Shown here piece after piece: positions 36,573 through 47,595 of a stretch of 64,000 nucleotides of DNA. The stretch lies in assembly GCA_022749755.1 (NCBI GenBank), contig CM040447.1:14178087-14242086 (forward strand), given 5' to 3'. The stretch comes from Azadirachta indica. Lineage: Eukaryota > Streptophyta > Magnoliopsida > Sapindales > Meliaceae. How positions within the stretch are numbered: position 1 is the first letter of the stretch; each line of letters starts with the position of its first letter. The translations under genes and the position numbers were made by a program. Below the pieces are notes generated by a model. The model was not told the origin of the DNA. It made no database searches and saw only the letters and a program-made list of their open reading frames with translations.

Positions 36573-38959
36573 ATTTCTCCGAATTTGCTCCTCCGTCTAA
36601 TCTGCTTATCTCCGAGATCACAGTCGGAGAAAATTCAGGTAGAGAAAATTAAATAAAAGAGAGAAAATGAAGCACCTGAGATTTTGTTGGAGTTAAGCGA
36701 ATTGAAGTGATATATAAGAGTGGAATCGTGTTAGCATAGGAAAGGAAAGCACGTGCAGCGAAACAATTTTCGAATTTCCCGTATTGACCTTTTACTCTTT
36801 CGTTATTTGTGGATATTTACTGGGCATCCAAATCAGAACCAAATCCACTCCGTTGAAATCATTTTTGATAAATTGATGGATGTCATGTATTTTTGTTAGG
36901 GTAATTAACGTATACCCCCTCGAGACAAGGAAATGATAGACACCTTAAACAGTTTAAAAGTCGACGGATAATCCTTCAATTCAACAAATAGATAGATTCC
37001 TTTAATGTTTACACTTATCAGTTTGAAATCATTTTCATTCTCAAATTTTTGCAAATATAATATTTTCATTATAATAATTTAATTTTATTATTCACAATAT
37101 ACTAAGAATTAAATTGTTAAAAATTGAAATTTGGTAAAAAAATTTCAGAAAAGAAAATAATATTACAAAAAAATTTTAATAATGAGTTCACCAAATTCAT
37201 ATCTTAAAATATTCTTAAACTGTATCTTTTACTTTCTTAATAATAATTTGATATTTAATTATTAAAAACATTTTAATAAAATATTTTTAATATTTTATTT
37301 TTATATATAATATATCTATTTATATTACATCCATTATATTTTTTTAAAAAATTATAAAACTCATAATTAATATAAAAAATAAATATATGTTTTTTAAAAA
37401 AAAATTTGGATGGGAATGAGAATCTCACCCGCAAAATATTAAACCCTTCCTCTTACTGTTACTTTGAATTCGGGATGATCTAATAATGTCAAATGTGCCT
37501 TAAACTATTTGAATTACTCTTGAGGGCTAAAAATTACATACATATTATATTATTACAAATAAAAATAATCACAATTATATTCTTTTTCTATATTTTTAAT
37601 ATTAAAAATATATCTAATTTTTAATTTTATTGACACATAACACCAAATTTAATTCACAAATTATAATTTATTACTTTTGTATTATTTAAAAAAAATTAAT
37701 ATATTTTAATTTAATTCTAATTAAAAATATAAAAAAAGAAGAGAATTGTGATTATTGTTTTTTATAATAAATATAACATATATGTATTTTTTATATCTTT
37801 TATTTATATCAATTATGAATTTCATTTTTTTTAAGAAAATAACATAATTTTTTAAATATATGTATTACATATAAAAATAAAATATTAAAAGTATTTCGTT
37901 TAATTTTTTAATAATTAAATCATTACTAAAAAAATAAAATATGAGGGTTATGAATACTTTTACACATAAGTTTAGTCCAATGCATTATTAGATTTTTTTT
38001 TATTTATAATAGTTTTTAAAAAAATTTATTAAAATAATAAATTAAAAAAAGAATTTTAGTTTTAACGTTTTAGTTCTTAGTATTAATATATTATAAATAA
38101 TAGGAAATAAATTGTTATAATCGAAAGAATTATACTTTATTTTATTATTTTGCTAAAATTTAAGAATGAAAATAATAATAACCTGACAGCTTCGCCTTTC
38201 CTCCAAATCCAGGGGGTTTACGTCAATTTGCCTTTTCGTTATGATTTCAGCAAATTAATTAATTAAACTGTTTTTCTTTTCGAGAAAAAATAAATTATTA
38301 GGTTTTTCACAATAAAATGGAATATGTAACATGGTAATAATATAAACTCTTAAGTTTAGAATCTTAGATCATATTATGCGATTGTGATTAAAAGCAAGCA
38401 ATCAACTTTGAAGTGCCTCTTTATTAAATGATGATATTTGTAAATCATAAGCAAGGAATGTTATACTAGTCAGAATCACTGATCGTGCCATCCACTAAAA
38501 GAATAGCTCCAAAAGGTTATCTAATCATGTGGATTTACGAATGAACCAGTCACAAGAGAGTTCACGTATTTGACATATAAAATAACAAGCAGAAGAGATG
38601 ATACATTGATACATGATGAACTGGTGGCTTGTACAAGTAGAAAAGAGAGAAATAACCACATTTATTACATCAAATACTGATAAATTACACATTAGGAAAT
38701 CAAAATATACAAAGGCATTTCACTGATTCAAGGCTTATTTGTGGAGATCAAGCGGAAGAATTTCGAATCATTTACATCTTTCTAACAGAATGAATTAAGC
38801 GGAGAAGGAACAAAAACAAAAAATTTGGAAGAAAATTGAATGGATGGCAACAGGTGAATGAAACACCAAAACCAACCAACAAAGCAAGCGCAACTGGACA
38901 GTACAAACATAAACGAGGATGATGGATATATGATTTGGAGATTGGAACACAGGACAAGA
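36573..38959. other. Intergenic DNA between APP1 promoter and FQR1-like 3' end
   Basis: The first 200 bases are the APP1 leader and core promoter. Then comes very AT-rich DNA (36900-38200) with no coding potential. From about 38580 composition changes and the sequence is probably the 3' UTR of the quinone reductase gene, which reads leftwards and stops at 38960. Confidence 0.55.
36710..36720 (-). promoter_or_regulatory. Probable TATA box of APP1
   Basis: Read on the minus strand, CTTATATATCA lies about 140 bases upstream of the APP1 start codon at 36572. The distance and sequence suit a plant core promoter with a leader of roughly 100 bases. Confidence 0.4.
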
Positions 38960-41900
38960 TTAAGCCTGGCAGAGCCTCTTGACTACCCCAGCCATATACT
39001 TGCCCTGATGTTCAGCTAGTGCCAGCTCCATTTCACTAGGCTTTCTTGTGCCATCACCAGCAAAAACTCCAGCACCATACGGAGAACCTCCACGGATAGA
39101 GTCCATCTTGAACATACCTGCTCCAAAGGTGTAACCAATAGGAACAAACAGCATTCCGTGGTGGGCCAACTGGGTGATTGCAGTCCAACTGAACCGACCA
39201 AAAATGAAACATGCAACGGAAAGAAAACAGTCAACTTAACATCTCTTCATGTTAAGAAAGAAATTATTCCATAGTCCAGAAATGCACAATGCTCTTACAC
39301 CTAGCATATTCACTTGCATTCCCTATGACTTGAAAGTAACTTATAAAGAAAAGTAGAACCAAAATAGTAAACTCCAACAATTAGAACTTCAAAACAACAT
39401 GCATACACTTCATGTGCACATAGATAAACAAACTTATAGTTTATAGATCAACTGGAGTTCTACTTGTAATTAGCACCAAGTTCCATCATTCCACTTGCAA
39501 AAAGTCAGAACAATTGGGATAACAACGTCCTGCCAAAGAAAATTAGAACTAGAGAAACAAACAAATATTGCCCAACATCTTAAAATGGCCTTTACTTCTT
39601 GCAAGTCAACTTCAACTTTGCTAACGTTGAAGCATGGGAAGAACAAATCAAGAATTAATAATTACAGAGAGCAAACATAATAATGATTCATTTCAGCAAT
39701 ACTGAGTTCATAATAATTAAGTGCATCAACCTTACAATTTCACAATAACTTGATGGAATATTTGGTAGTCTTTGCCAGTTTCCAGAGAATGAAGCAGGAT
39801 CTACTTCTTTCTTCCTTATTGAATAAAAATGTCCACATGCTGCCAATAGACATCAAATTATAATGGTTTCTGCCTTCAATATATTAATTATTATACATAT
39901 TAGACGATTCAGGAGACCACCTTGGGGCACCCGATGGCCAAAGTTAAAATTAACATCTTGCTTCATTATTTCTGTACCACACACCATAGGTGTCTCTAAT
40001 TGCTCACCGGAACTCAAGTAATTCCTCGTTCAGTAGCATGAATTTTGCACTTCCATCATTATTTTCACAAGCACACAACAACGCTTGCAATGTCCTTAAA
40101 TACAGATACCAGTGTGGAAAAGGAGAATTATCACATAAGTTTTGAGGAATTATCACTTAGTTGGCAAGTATCTTACCTACCTCGCCACTAAGTCTCTGTT
40201 AGTGTCTTTTAAAAAAACTTTGCAAAAGAATCTTTTGCCCTTTCACATAAAGAATGAAGTCAAAACTCTAAAGAGTGACACCTCTTAAAAACCCTAAATA
40301 GCCTAGAACCATGAACCTTAATCTATCTCTCCCCTCTTAAACAAATTGAAGAAGACAATGAAAATCTGAGGACATGCATTGGAGATATCCATCAGGGGCC
40401 ATAGACCTCATTGACCAATCAACAAATGTAATAACCCTCATGACATCAATTTTCACATGCGCTGCATGGTATGTATCGACAGATGGAACCATCTCTTCAT
40501 TACAAAGCAGAGGGCAATAATGGCACCTGTGGTGGAGACCCACAGGAGTGCAAAGGCAGACAGTGTGAATGTTCTTGGAGGACCTAGGATTGGTCAGTGA
40601 AGAGGAGAGCAAAGTGATAAACAATATTCACAAATCTTCTAGGGGAGAGGACCCAATTCTGATAAATTTGACGATGTTCATGAGATTGTTTAGTCTAAAT
40701 AATAAAAAAAGATCTCATTAGAATACCAACTAGAGATATAAAGTGGGCAACAACTCTCCGTTTTGTTAATGTCGAGTGAGTAAGCAACCAATTTTCTTTT
40801 CTTAATTTTTTATGATGAATGGATTTTCATATCGGGTGGGGGCATTTTTTGGCTTTGAATGGAGAGTTTTCTCAGTTATTAATGATGAATGTAGATGACC
40901 TGGAGGCAGCGAATCCATGGTGACAGTGAATTCATGGTGAATATGAGATGATTTGATGGGAGTGGTGGGGAAGGTTTTGATCGGGTGGTAGTGGTAATGT
41001 GTTGGCTGATGGAAGACACAATTTTCATGCAATCAGAGAGATATTTGTCTTTATTAAAATTGAGTGTTATCTTTATATAGATTGAAGTTACTAAAATACC
41101 CAAACTTTGTTTAAAGGGACTAGCAGGCACTTAACTGCAAAGGAGATCAATGCCTATAAACTGAAACATATCATCTAAGTGATAATTCATCAAAATTTAC
41201 GGAAGGTATGTGATAATTCGCTTGTGGAAAGTACATCTTTGAGGTAATCAAGGTGAATCACCATATATTTAGTAATGTAGCAAAACTAACTATATTCAGT
41301 TTATAGAAAGTGTACTGTTTACTAAATAATCCATCTTCATTTTTGTTGATTGTACATCAAGCTACAAAATTCACCACAATCAAAAAGCTCTCCAGATGAA
41401 GAATTCTGATAACCAGTAGATATATCATAGATACAAGAAATCTAATTCCAATAAATCCACCTCTTTCAACTTTGGCTTTCAAAAGACATGAGACACCTTG
41501 CAAATAAATTTTGAGTGACATTCTCTACCACAGTTCATATTCATAACCAGAGAAGCAAACTTTCTGTTTCATTATACATCTCCTAACACTTCAATCTCAT
41601 GTCCAACTCTCTAGTGTATTGACAAGGCCAATCTACCCAACCTCAAAGTTCCAAATTACTGGTCATGTTTCTAATATCCGTTTCAAGCTATTTGTGCTGT
41701 ACAAACTCATGAATCCAACATATAAATTTTAACTAACGGAACTCACATTTATATAACCAACGCATGATTGGCACACTGAATCAGTAGACTCTCTTCCTTA
41801 TCTAATTTGCAGTTCTTTTCTTTGAGCTTTCTAATGCTAAAGCCGCATAAGCATATTGACAACGGGATACTATCTAAATTCTTCTGCTTCCAAACAAAAA

Positions 41901-42557
41901 ATAGGCTATAGTTAAATTTGCCAACCAATAAACAACTAAATTTCAAACTAAAGAACAACAACAACAATACCAGTAAGTTAAGTAGACTTACGCAGTAGTT
42001 TCCTGGCCGCCTCCTTGAGTCCCAGTACTGACAAAAAAACCAGCCGGTTTACCTACAAGTTTCCCCTCCTTCCACAACTGGCCTGTCGAGTCAAAAAAGG
42101 CCTTCATTTGTGCGGCCATGCACCCGTACCTGGTCGGAAACCCAAACAAGAACCCGTCGGCCTCCGCCAAATCCGCCGCAGAAATTTCCGGGATCCCCTC
42201 ATCTCTCGGTGGCACTTTCATGTGGTCCAACACCTCTCTTGTCAACGTCTCCGGCACCCGAAACAACACCCCTTGGACACCCTCCACGCCATCCACACCC
42301 TTCTTCATCCTCTTCGCTAGGCCCTCCACATGGCCGTACATTGAATAGAACACGATGAATATCTTTAATTTCGCGATTTCTCGTTGTTGAGACGATGTCG
42401 TAGTAGTGGTGGTGGCGGTGTCATTAGCGTTAGTTTCGGGGGCATGGTCGGGAATTGGGATCGGAGCCTGGACTGTGGCATCGCCGCTTTCGGACTTCCC
42501 GGAGATCGCGGAAGGGTGTTTTTTCTTACTAGGGACACAGCCACCGCCTTTCCCCAT
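38960..42557 (-). CDS. FQR1-like NAD(P)H:quinone reductase (WrbA family), 264 aa
   Basis: This flavodoxin-fold FMN enzyme makes a two-electron reduction of quinones with NAD(P)H, avoiding semiquinones, and is auxin- and stress-linked in plants. Exon 1 is 42557-41992 and exon 2 is 39188-38960; joining them across a 2.8-kb GT-AG intron completes codon 189. FMN-binding segments are FYSMYGHVEGLA (about 70-81), FPTRYGCMAAQMKAFFD (140-156) and STGTQGGGQETTA (177-189), and exon 2 gives HHGMLFVPIGYTFG. The N-terminal 60 residues extend beyond ordinary FQR1. They start MGKGGGCVPSKKK and continue as a Thr-rich disordered linker, which matches the At4g36750-type subgroup from memory. Gly2 with Cys7 suggests N-myristoylation and palmitoylation, hence membrane attachment. 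The ATG at 42557 is chosen because the frame upstream offers only a non-ATG codon. A 1.1-kb transposable element sits in the intron. Confidence 0.95.
40121..41222. mobile_element. Non-autonomous TIR DNA transposon, 1.1 kb, in the FQR1-like intron
   Basis: The left end reads AGGAGAATTATCACATA. The right end, reverse-complemented from 41222, reads AGCGAATTATCACATA. A second matched pair lies further in: GAATTATCACTTAG near 40150, and its reverse complement CTAAGTGATAATTC near 41175. The element is flanked by perfect 8-bp direct repeats TGTGGAAA at 40113-40120 and 41223-41230, as expected for a target-site duplication. Eight bases fits hAT elements best, although the ends lack the usual CAGGG start; a MULE-like element with a degenerate 9-bp duplication is possible. 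The interior has no transposase, only short frames, and may include captured host DNA. Confidence 0.75.
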
Positions 42558-44309
42558 CAAGAATCAGGGCAATTCTTCAATGAGGATAGTGAAAAATCCG
42601 AACGTGAAGCAATTTGGGTGGTTGGGTGTATGAAAAAAGAAGGCAATTGTTAGTGACTGTCGAGGTTGTTGGTGAAGTGAAGCGAAGTGCTGTTGAGTGA
42701 TGATTAGGCGTCGGAGTTGGATCCGTAATGTGGAATCGAAGATTCGGACGCGGCCAAGTAGGACTGAGATTCAAATTATTGAAAGGCCGCAACATGACAC
42801 GTGCCGATTTGAGATTTACACGACGTCGTATAGCTAACAGTAATAGAATGTTTGTAGGCCCTAAAAAACCAAGGAAGCCCAGTCCATTTGTACCTGCCAC
42901 GGGATATTTAAAAAGATTTAAGCTCGATAAAATTTGGAAAGCCTGGAGTCCAATTCTGCTTGGCGTTGGATCTGAGACCCCAGTTAAGTGTAATAACGAA
43001 TCTCTTGTCTTTTCTAAATACACCCACTTCCTCCAAATAAAATGTTACACCTTGCTCGTGAATCCGAATACGCGGTGTGTATTGCAGCAGCACTGTCCAA
43101 TTCTTTGTTGTTGGGCTGCTGGTCATCCAATGACTCATTGGGGTGACAATTATTGCTGTGGTAGTCGGGGTGAAGAAACTAATGGATTATTGTTTTAAAT
43201 GTTTTTGTTTTCGTTCACAACTAGTGGATAAAAGTTTGATGCGACAATATAATAGAACAATCTATAGTATATGAAAAGACTAATTAATTAATTGGTTGCA
43301 TGCTTTTGGGTTAATTTTGTGGCTTTATGAATAATAACCAATTATGAATGTCATTTTATTAAATATACTTATCATGCTACGACAAAAATGCTTAAGTATA
43401 TTAAAAAAAAAAAAAAAAAACTTATTGCATTATTTATATACCAAGAAATAAAAATCTATCATACCAATTATAAAAGTGATTACAAAGAATAAATATGTGA
43501 TATAATTTTATAGTACGATAAATTTACGAATATGTTCTAACTATGATATTTCCTAACATGCACGTTGGTGTTGCGATCACTTACACTTATTGAAGATGAT
43601 GTGTGTATGGTATTTGGAGTGGGGATTGGGACTACAATAAATATAAATCTCGGTGGAATGGGAGTGTGTGTTGCGCAAAGGGAAGCATAAGCTCATAATT
43701 TTTGTGGGGAAAAAAGACGAAAAGAAGAGTTGAGTCGTACATAATAGTGGCCATGAAATGACACCATTAACACCTAACTGGGCCAGAGAGGCTTATCCTG
43801 AACTCGGACCACAAACAAGTGAAACAAGACACGGCCCGCCTGCCTAATGCCCTGCCCTCGTAATGATTGTTGATTAGGTGAAAATTTCTAATCATATTAT
43901 ATGTGCTCTTTCATTATTACTCTTCTGCATCTAAATACTATGAATGAGAATGACCCATATGAAAAATTCATTCTTTTGACGAGTTTTTTGTGGGACTATA
44001 TATATATTTCAAACGTTGTTATTACAAATGAACGAGGTTGATTACTTAATTAACTCGTTTGAAGGCCCTAGCTCAAAAACCCAAACTCAAGTTGCTATCT
44101 AGTACTAGTACAACACACCAAATAGAAATTGATGGAGAAAATTAAAGTAAGTAATGGGGTTCATTATGGGTTTAAGTAACCCCACATTTTTAATTTAATT
44201 TCGTATTGCTTTTGCTTTTCATGTTATGACCCACAATGAAATGGCAAATTAATGCACCACTAAACCCAAAAAGTTGCCTCTTACACCAATGTCTTTGGAT
44301 CTAAAACAC

Positions 44310-44311
<2 letters not shown>

Positions 44312-44357
<46 letters not shown>
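44312..44357 (+). repeat. (GA)23 microsatellite
   Basis: An uninterrupted GA dinucleotide run of 46 bases. It lies in the large intergenic region. GA tracts of this length can bind BPC/GAGA-binding plant factors, but they are also common as neutral microsatellites. Confidence 0.95.
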
Positions 44358-44359
<2 letters not shown>

Positions 44360-45010
44360 AACACCCTTTAATGTAGCGAGAATCCGTACCTACACTACAC
44401 GCGCCCGCAATAAAATTAGGACACGTGTTAAACAAGATCATTAAGGCAAAGTTAACAAAGAAGAATCAGAGGGAGGAGTGGTGAGCATGTGCTAAAGCCA
44501 AACCCCCAAACCCAAAGTTACAAGAGCTAAGAAATTAAAAGACAGCTCGGATTGATTCCCTAAAAGAGTTTGGAGTAGCTATAAAATTAGGAAAACGAAA
44601 GGACCATCGTAAACCACGTACCCACTTGTACACCACACAATGTTTAGTACAGTTTCTGGTGTTTAATCATAAATTAATTAATTAAGTACAGAATCTTTGA
44701 TTATTATTTAATTGGACAATTAAGATATACAAACTTAGCTGTTGGCGAGATTTCTTGCTTTTTAATTGTGGGGAATAATCCCTACTTTATGTTTGTGTGA
44801 GACTTTAGCTTTAGTGAAAGTGACAAGCTTAGGGTTTGCCTTCCAATGGAAAACACTAACTAAAGTCTAGTTACTAGTTAGCCCTCTCTTTTCCCTCTGT
44901 GGTTTTCTTTTTAAGTATTTGACTAACAATTGTTTTCAATTTTAACTCAGTAGTTAAGATGTGGGTTGGGTTATGTTGGGTTAGGTGAGGTTAAATTTTC
45001 GTATTAATCA

Positions 45011-45025
45011 CGCGTGTCACACGCG
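45011..45025. promoter_or_regulatory. Perfect CGCG palindrome, possible CAMTA site pair
   Basis: CGCGTGTCACACGCG is a perfect 7-bp inverted repeat around one C. Each arm carries a CGCGT/ACGCG core, the CGCG-box type recognised by calmodulin-binding CAMTA factors. It is about 6.4 kb from the HD-Zip start and 2.5 kb from the FQR1-like start. Binding is inference only. Confidence 0.35.
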
Positions 45026-47570
45026 CCATCCTATTCCTATTGTCCACAAATCAGCCATGCTTTGTCGGATTAGTGGCGTACCATTAGTGTGGAAATGGTA
45101 CGTCTATTAATATATTGAATTCAGAGCTTGAGTATACTCATACTTAATTCGTAGCCCACATAGATTATGCCCTAAATTAAGGCGTAATTAAAGGGTCTCT
45201 TTGAAATCTAAATTAAAAATAGGTAATATATATGTTTAATGAAAATTTTTGCACTGGACAAAAGCACCAAGCAAAATTTAGTATGGCAAGAGGGAGACAT
45301 GGAATAATACTGTGTGTGGCATGTACAACACAAACAAAATTGACTGAAGAAGGAAGACTTTGATATGGAATAGTCATCGCACAATCTAGAGGCACACAAA
45401 TCCCCATCATTCATGCATGGGACTTGGTGATGATGATCATGTACAGGTCGAGTTACAAACACAAGGAAGAGACAACTAATTAGAATACGGCAATATATCA
45501 TCTATTATATAAAAATATATAAGGTCACGGATTGTATGGACCATATACTGAAATTGATTGGTTGGATATTGATATTATCTTGGTCTCAATGCCCTGGTAA
45601 AACAACAAACTTGAGATCATTAATTAATTATCCCGTTGGATTTAGTTGCCATTAATCCAATCATTTGATACTAATTACATTTTACTGTATTTCTTGTTAG
45701 ATCACTATATATGAACCATAAGGATAAAAACATAAAGCAAGTGAATTAGCAAGTCCTAATTAATTTATTTTAGTCATACTTTTAAACTTTGCATGCCCAA
45801 AAATGAGCTGTTACTTGTACTAAAATTTGAAGGACAGCTTTTATATCATCTAGAAATATAGACATAATAAACAAATGAAAATCGCATTATTTGAAAACAT
45901 GGGCCTGATTCCTTACAATAATTAATTATTATTAAAACTCAGAACACATACTCAAACGATTAAATCTTTTTTCAATAAAAACCCTTATCATTTTACCTTT
46001 TCCAAATTTCTTTCACATAATGGTATGAAACCATTTTTTGTTCTTAAGAAAATAATTTTGAAATGTGTCACAAAGTATATACTCATCATAAAATGTCGAA
46101 CATGCTAAATTTGGTTTCTCACGTTAATTTTTTTCTAATAAAATTTTATTAATGTTACTAAACGTATTCTAATAAACTTGTCAAGTTGTGACCGAGATTT
46201 TAAGATATTAAATATCGATTTCAGATAAGGTTATTATTAGAGAAAACGTGTAAACAGAACAAATGATACAATTAGAGAAAATAATTAAAGAAGAGAATAA
46301 TGATACAGAATGAGTATTGGGACCACTGTATATTCTTTTTGAAAAGGGAATGAAATGGATAGTGGTTGTGTTGTATATGTGTTACGATTTTGTTGACAAA
46401 TTAATATTAAGGAAGATTCAAATATCCTTTATTGTTTAGGGATTGGTTAATTAAGTTTAGTTAATAATGGAGAGGGGAGGGGATGGGATTAGCCCAAATC
46501 AAAAGATGCAAGATCTAATTGCCAATAGCTGGTAAGCATCTAATTGAAGTTGGAAGATGGGGAAACAAGGGCTGGATGTGTCGGGATAAACATGACACCC
46601 ATTTGTTTAAGCCTCTAATTGCTTTTGTTGATTATTTTAATTGAATGACATGTTTCAGTTAGTTTTATTGAACTTATAAAACAACTCAAAAGCATGCATA
46701 CAAAGGAATCCCTGCCATACCATGCGCATCTTCCTCACCTTGCTGACTGCCTTTTGCTTCCTTTATTAATATTTATTTGATTAAACAAATAACATACAAG
46801 TATAACACAATTAACTTAAGCTGACAGCTTACAACTTTGGAGAATCTCTCTCTTTCTTGCTGGTTTCATCTCATCCTTATCCCTTCTTACCACATTTGTC
46901 TTTACTCTAATCCCATTTTAACCCTAGTAAACTAATAAAGAGGCTATATATACGCAGCAGCTTCATCACGGGCTTATCCTTTTTGCTTAAAATAAACACC
47001 AACTTGATTTAGAAATAACCTAATCTTCTAGAGAAACCCATTCTATACTTTGCCATTGAAGAAGCAAAACTTATCATATTCATACATAGCTACCTAGCTA
47101 GCTAGGTGCTCTCTTCCTATTGGTGCGCACATTTACATTTTTTACTTGAAAGACAGTTAATTATTAAATTTAATCAAACGTGATTAATTTATCAGTCTAA
47201 TTAATTTTCACTACTTCAAAATCCAAACAATGCCAAGTAGCTTTTCGTCTCTCCAACTTTAACGATCATGGATGGCCTCGTAGACAATGGGGTCCAGAGA
47301 AACTTATTGGTTCTCGATAAAACAACACGTGTCGAGATAAGAATTACCTATTGTTGACAAGAAGCTTTACCTCTGCTCCGCCTCCTTCATCGACGATTTT
47401 AGAAACAAGAACCCAAAAATGGCTCCACGAAATGAACTCAATTATTATTCATGCCGAAATCACCTAGTTTGAATGTGACGAAGCTGCCAAGAAAGCCATT
47501 AATTTCATCATGCGCATGCATTCTGGATTCTTAAGGATAAGATAAGATCTTAATGCATAGAGAGAAGCAG

Positions 47571-47595
47571 ATCAGATCAGATCAGATCAGATCAG
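47571..47595 (+). repeat. (ATCAG)5 pentanucleotide repeat
   Basis: Five exact ATCAG units follow AGAGAGAAGCAG and precede AGAGCGAGAG. It is a short microsatellite within a locally GC-richer part of the intergenic region. Confidence 0.9.

Noticed and set aside
42728..43198. 156-codon open frame on the + strand upstream of the quinone reductase gene
   Set aside because: Basic and Cys-rich composition without any recognisable domain, no splice or promoter context, and it overlaps another frame of similar length on the minus strand in a GC-richer promoter patch.
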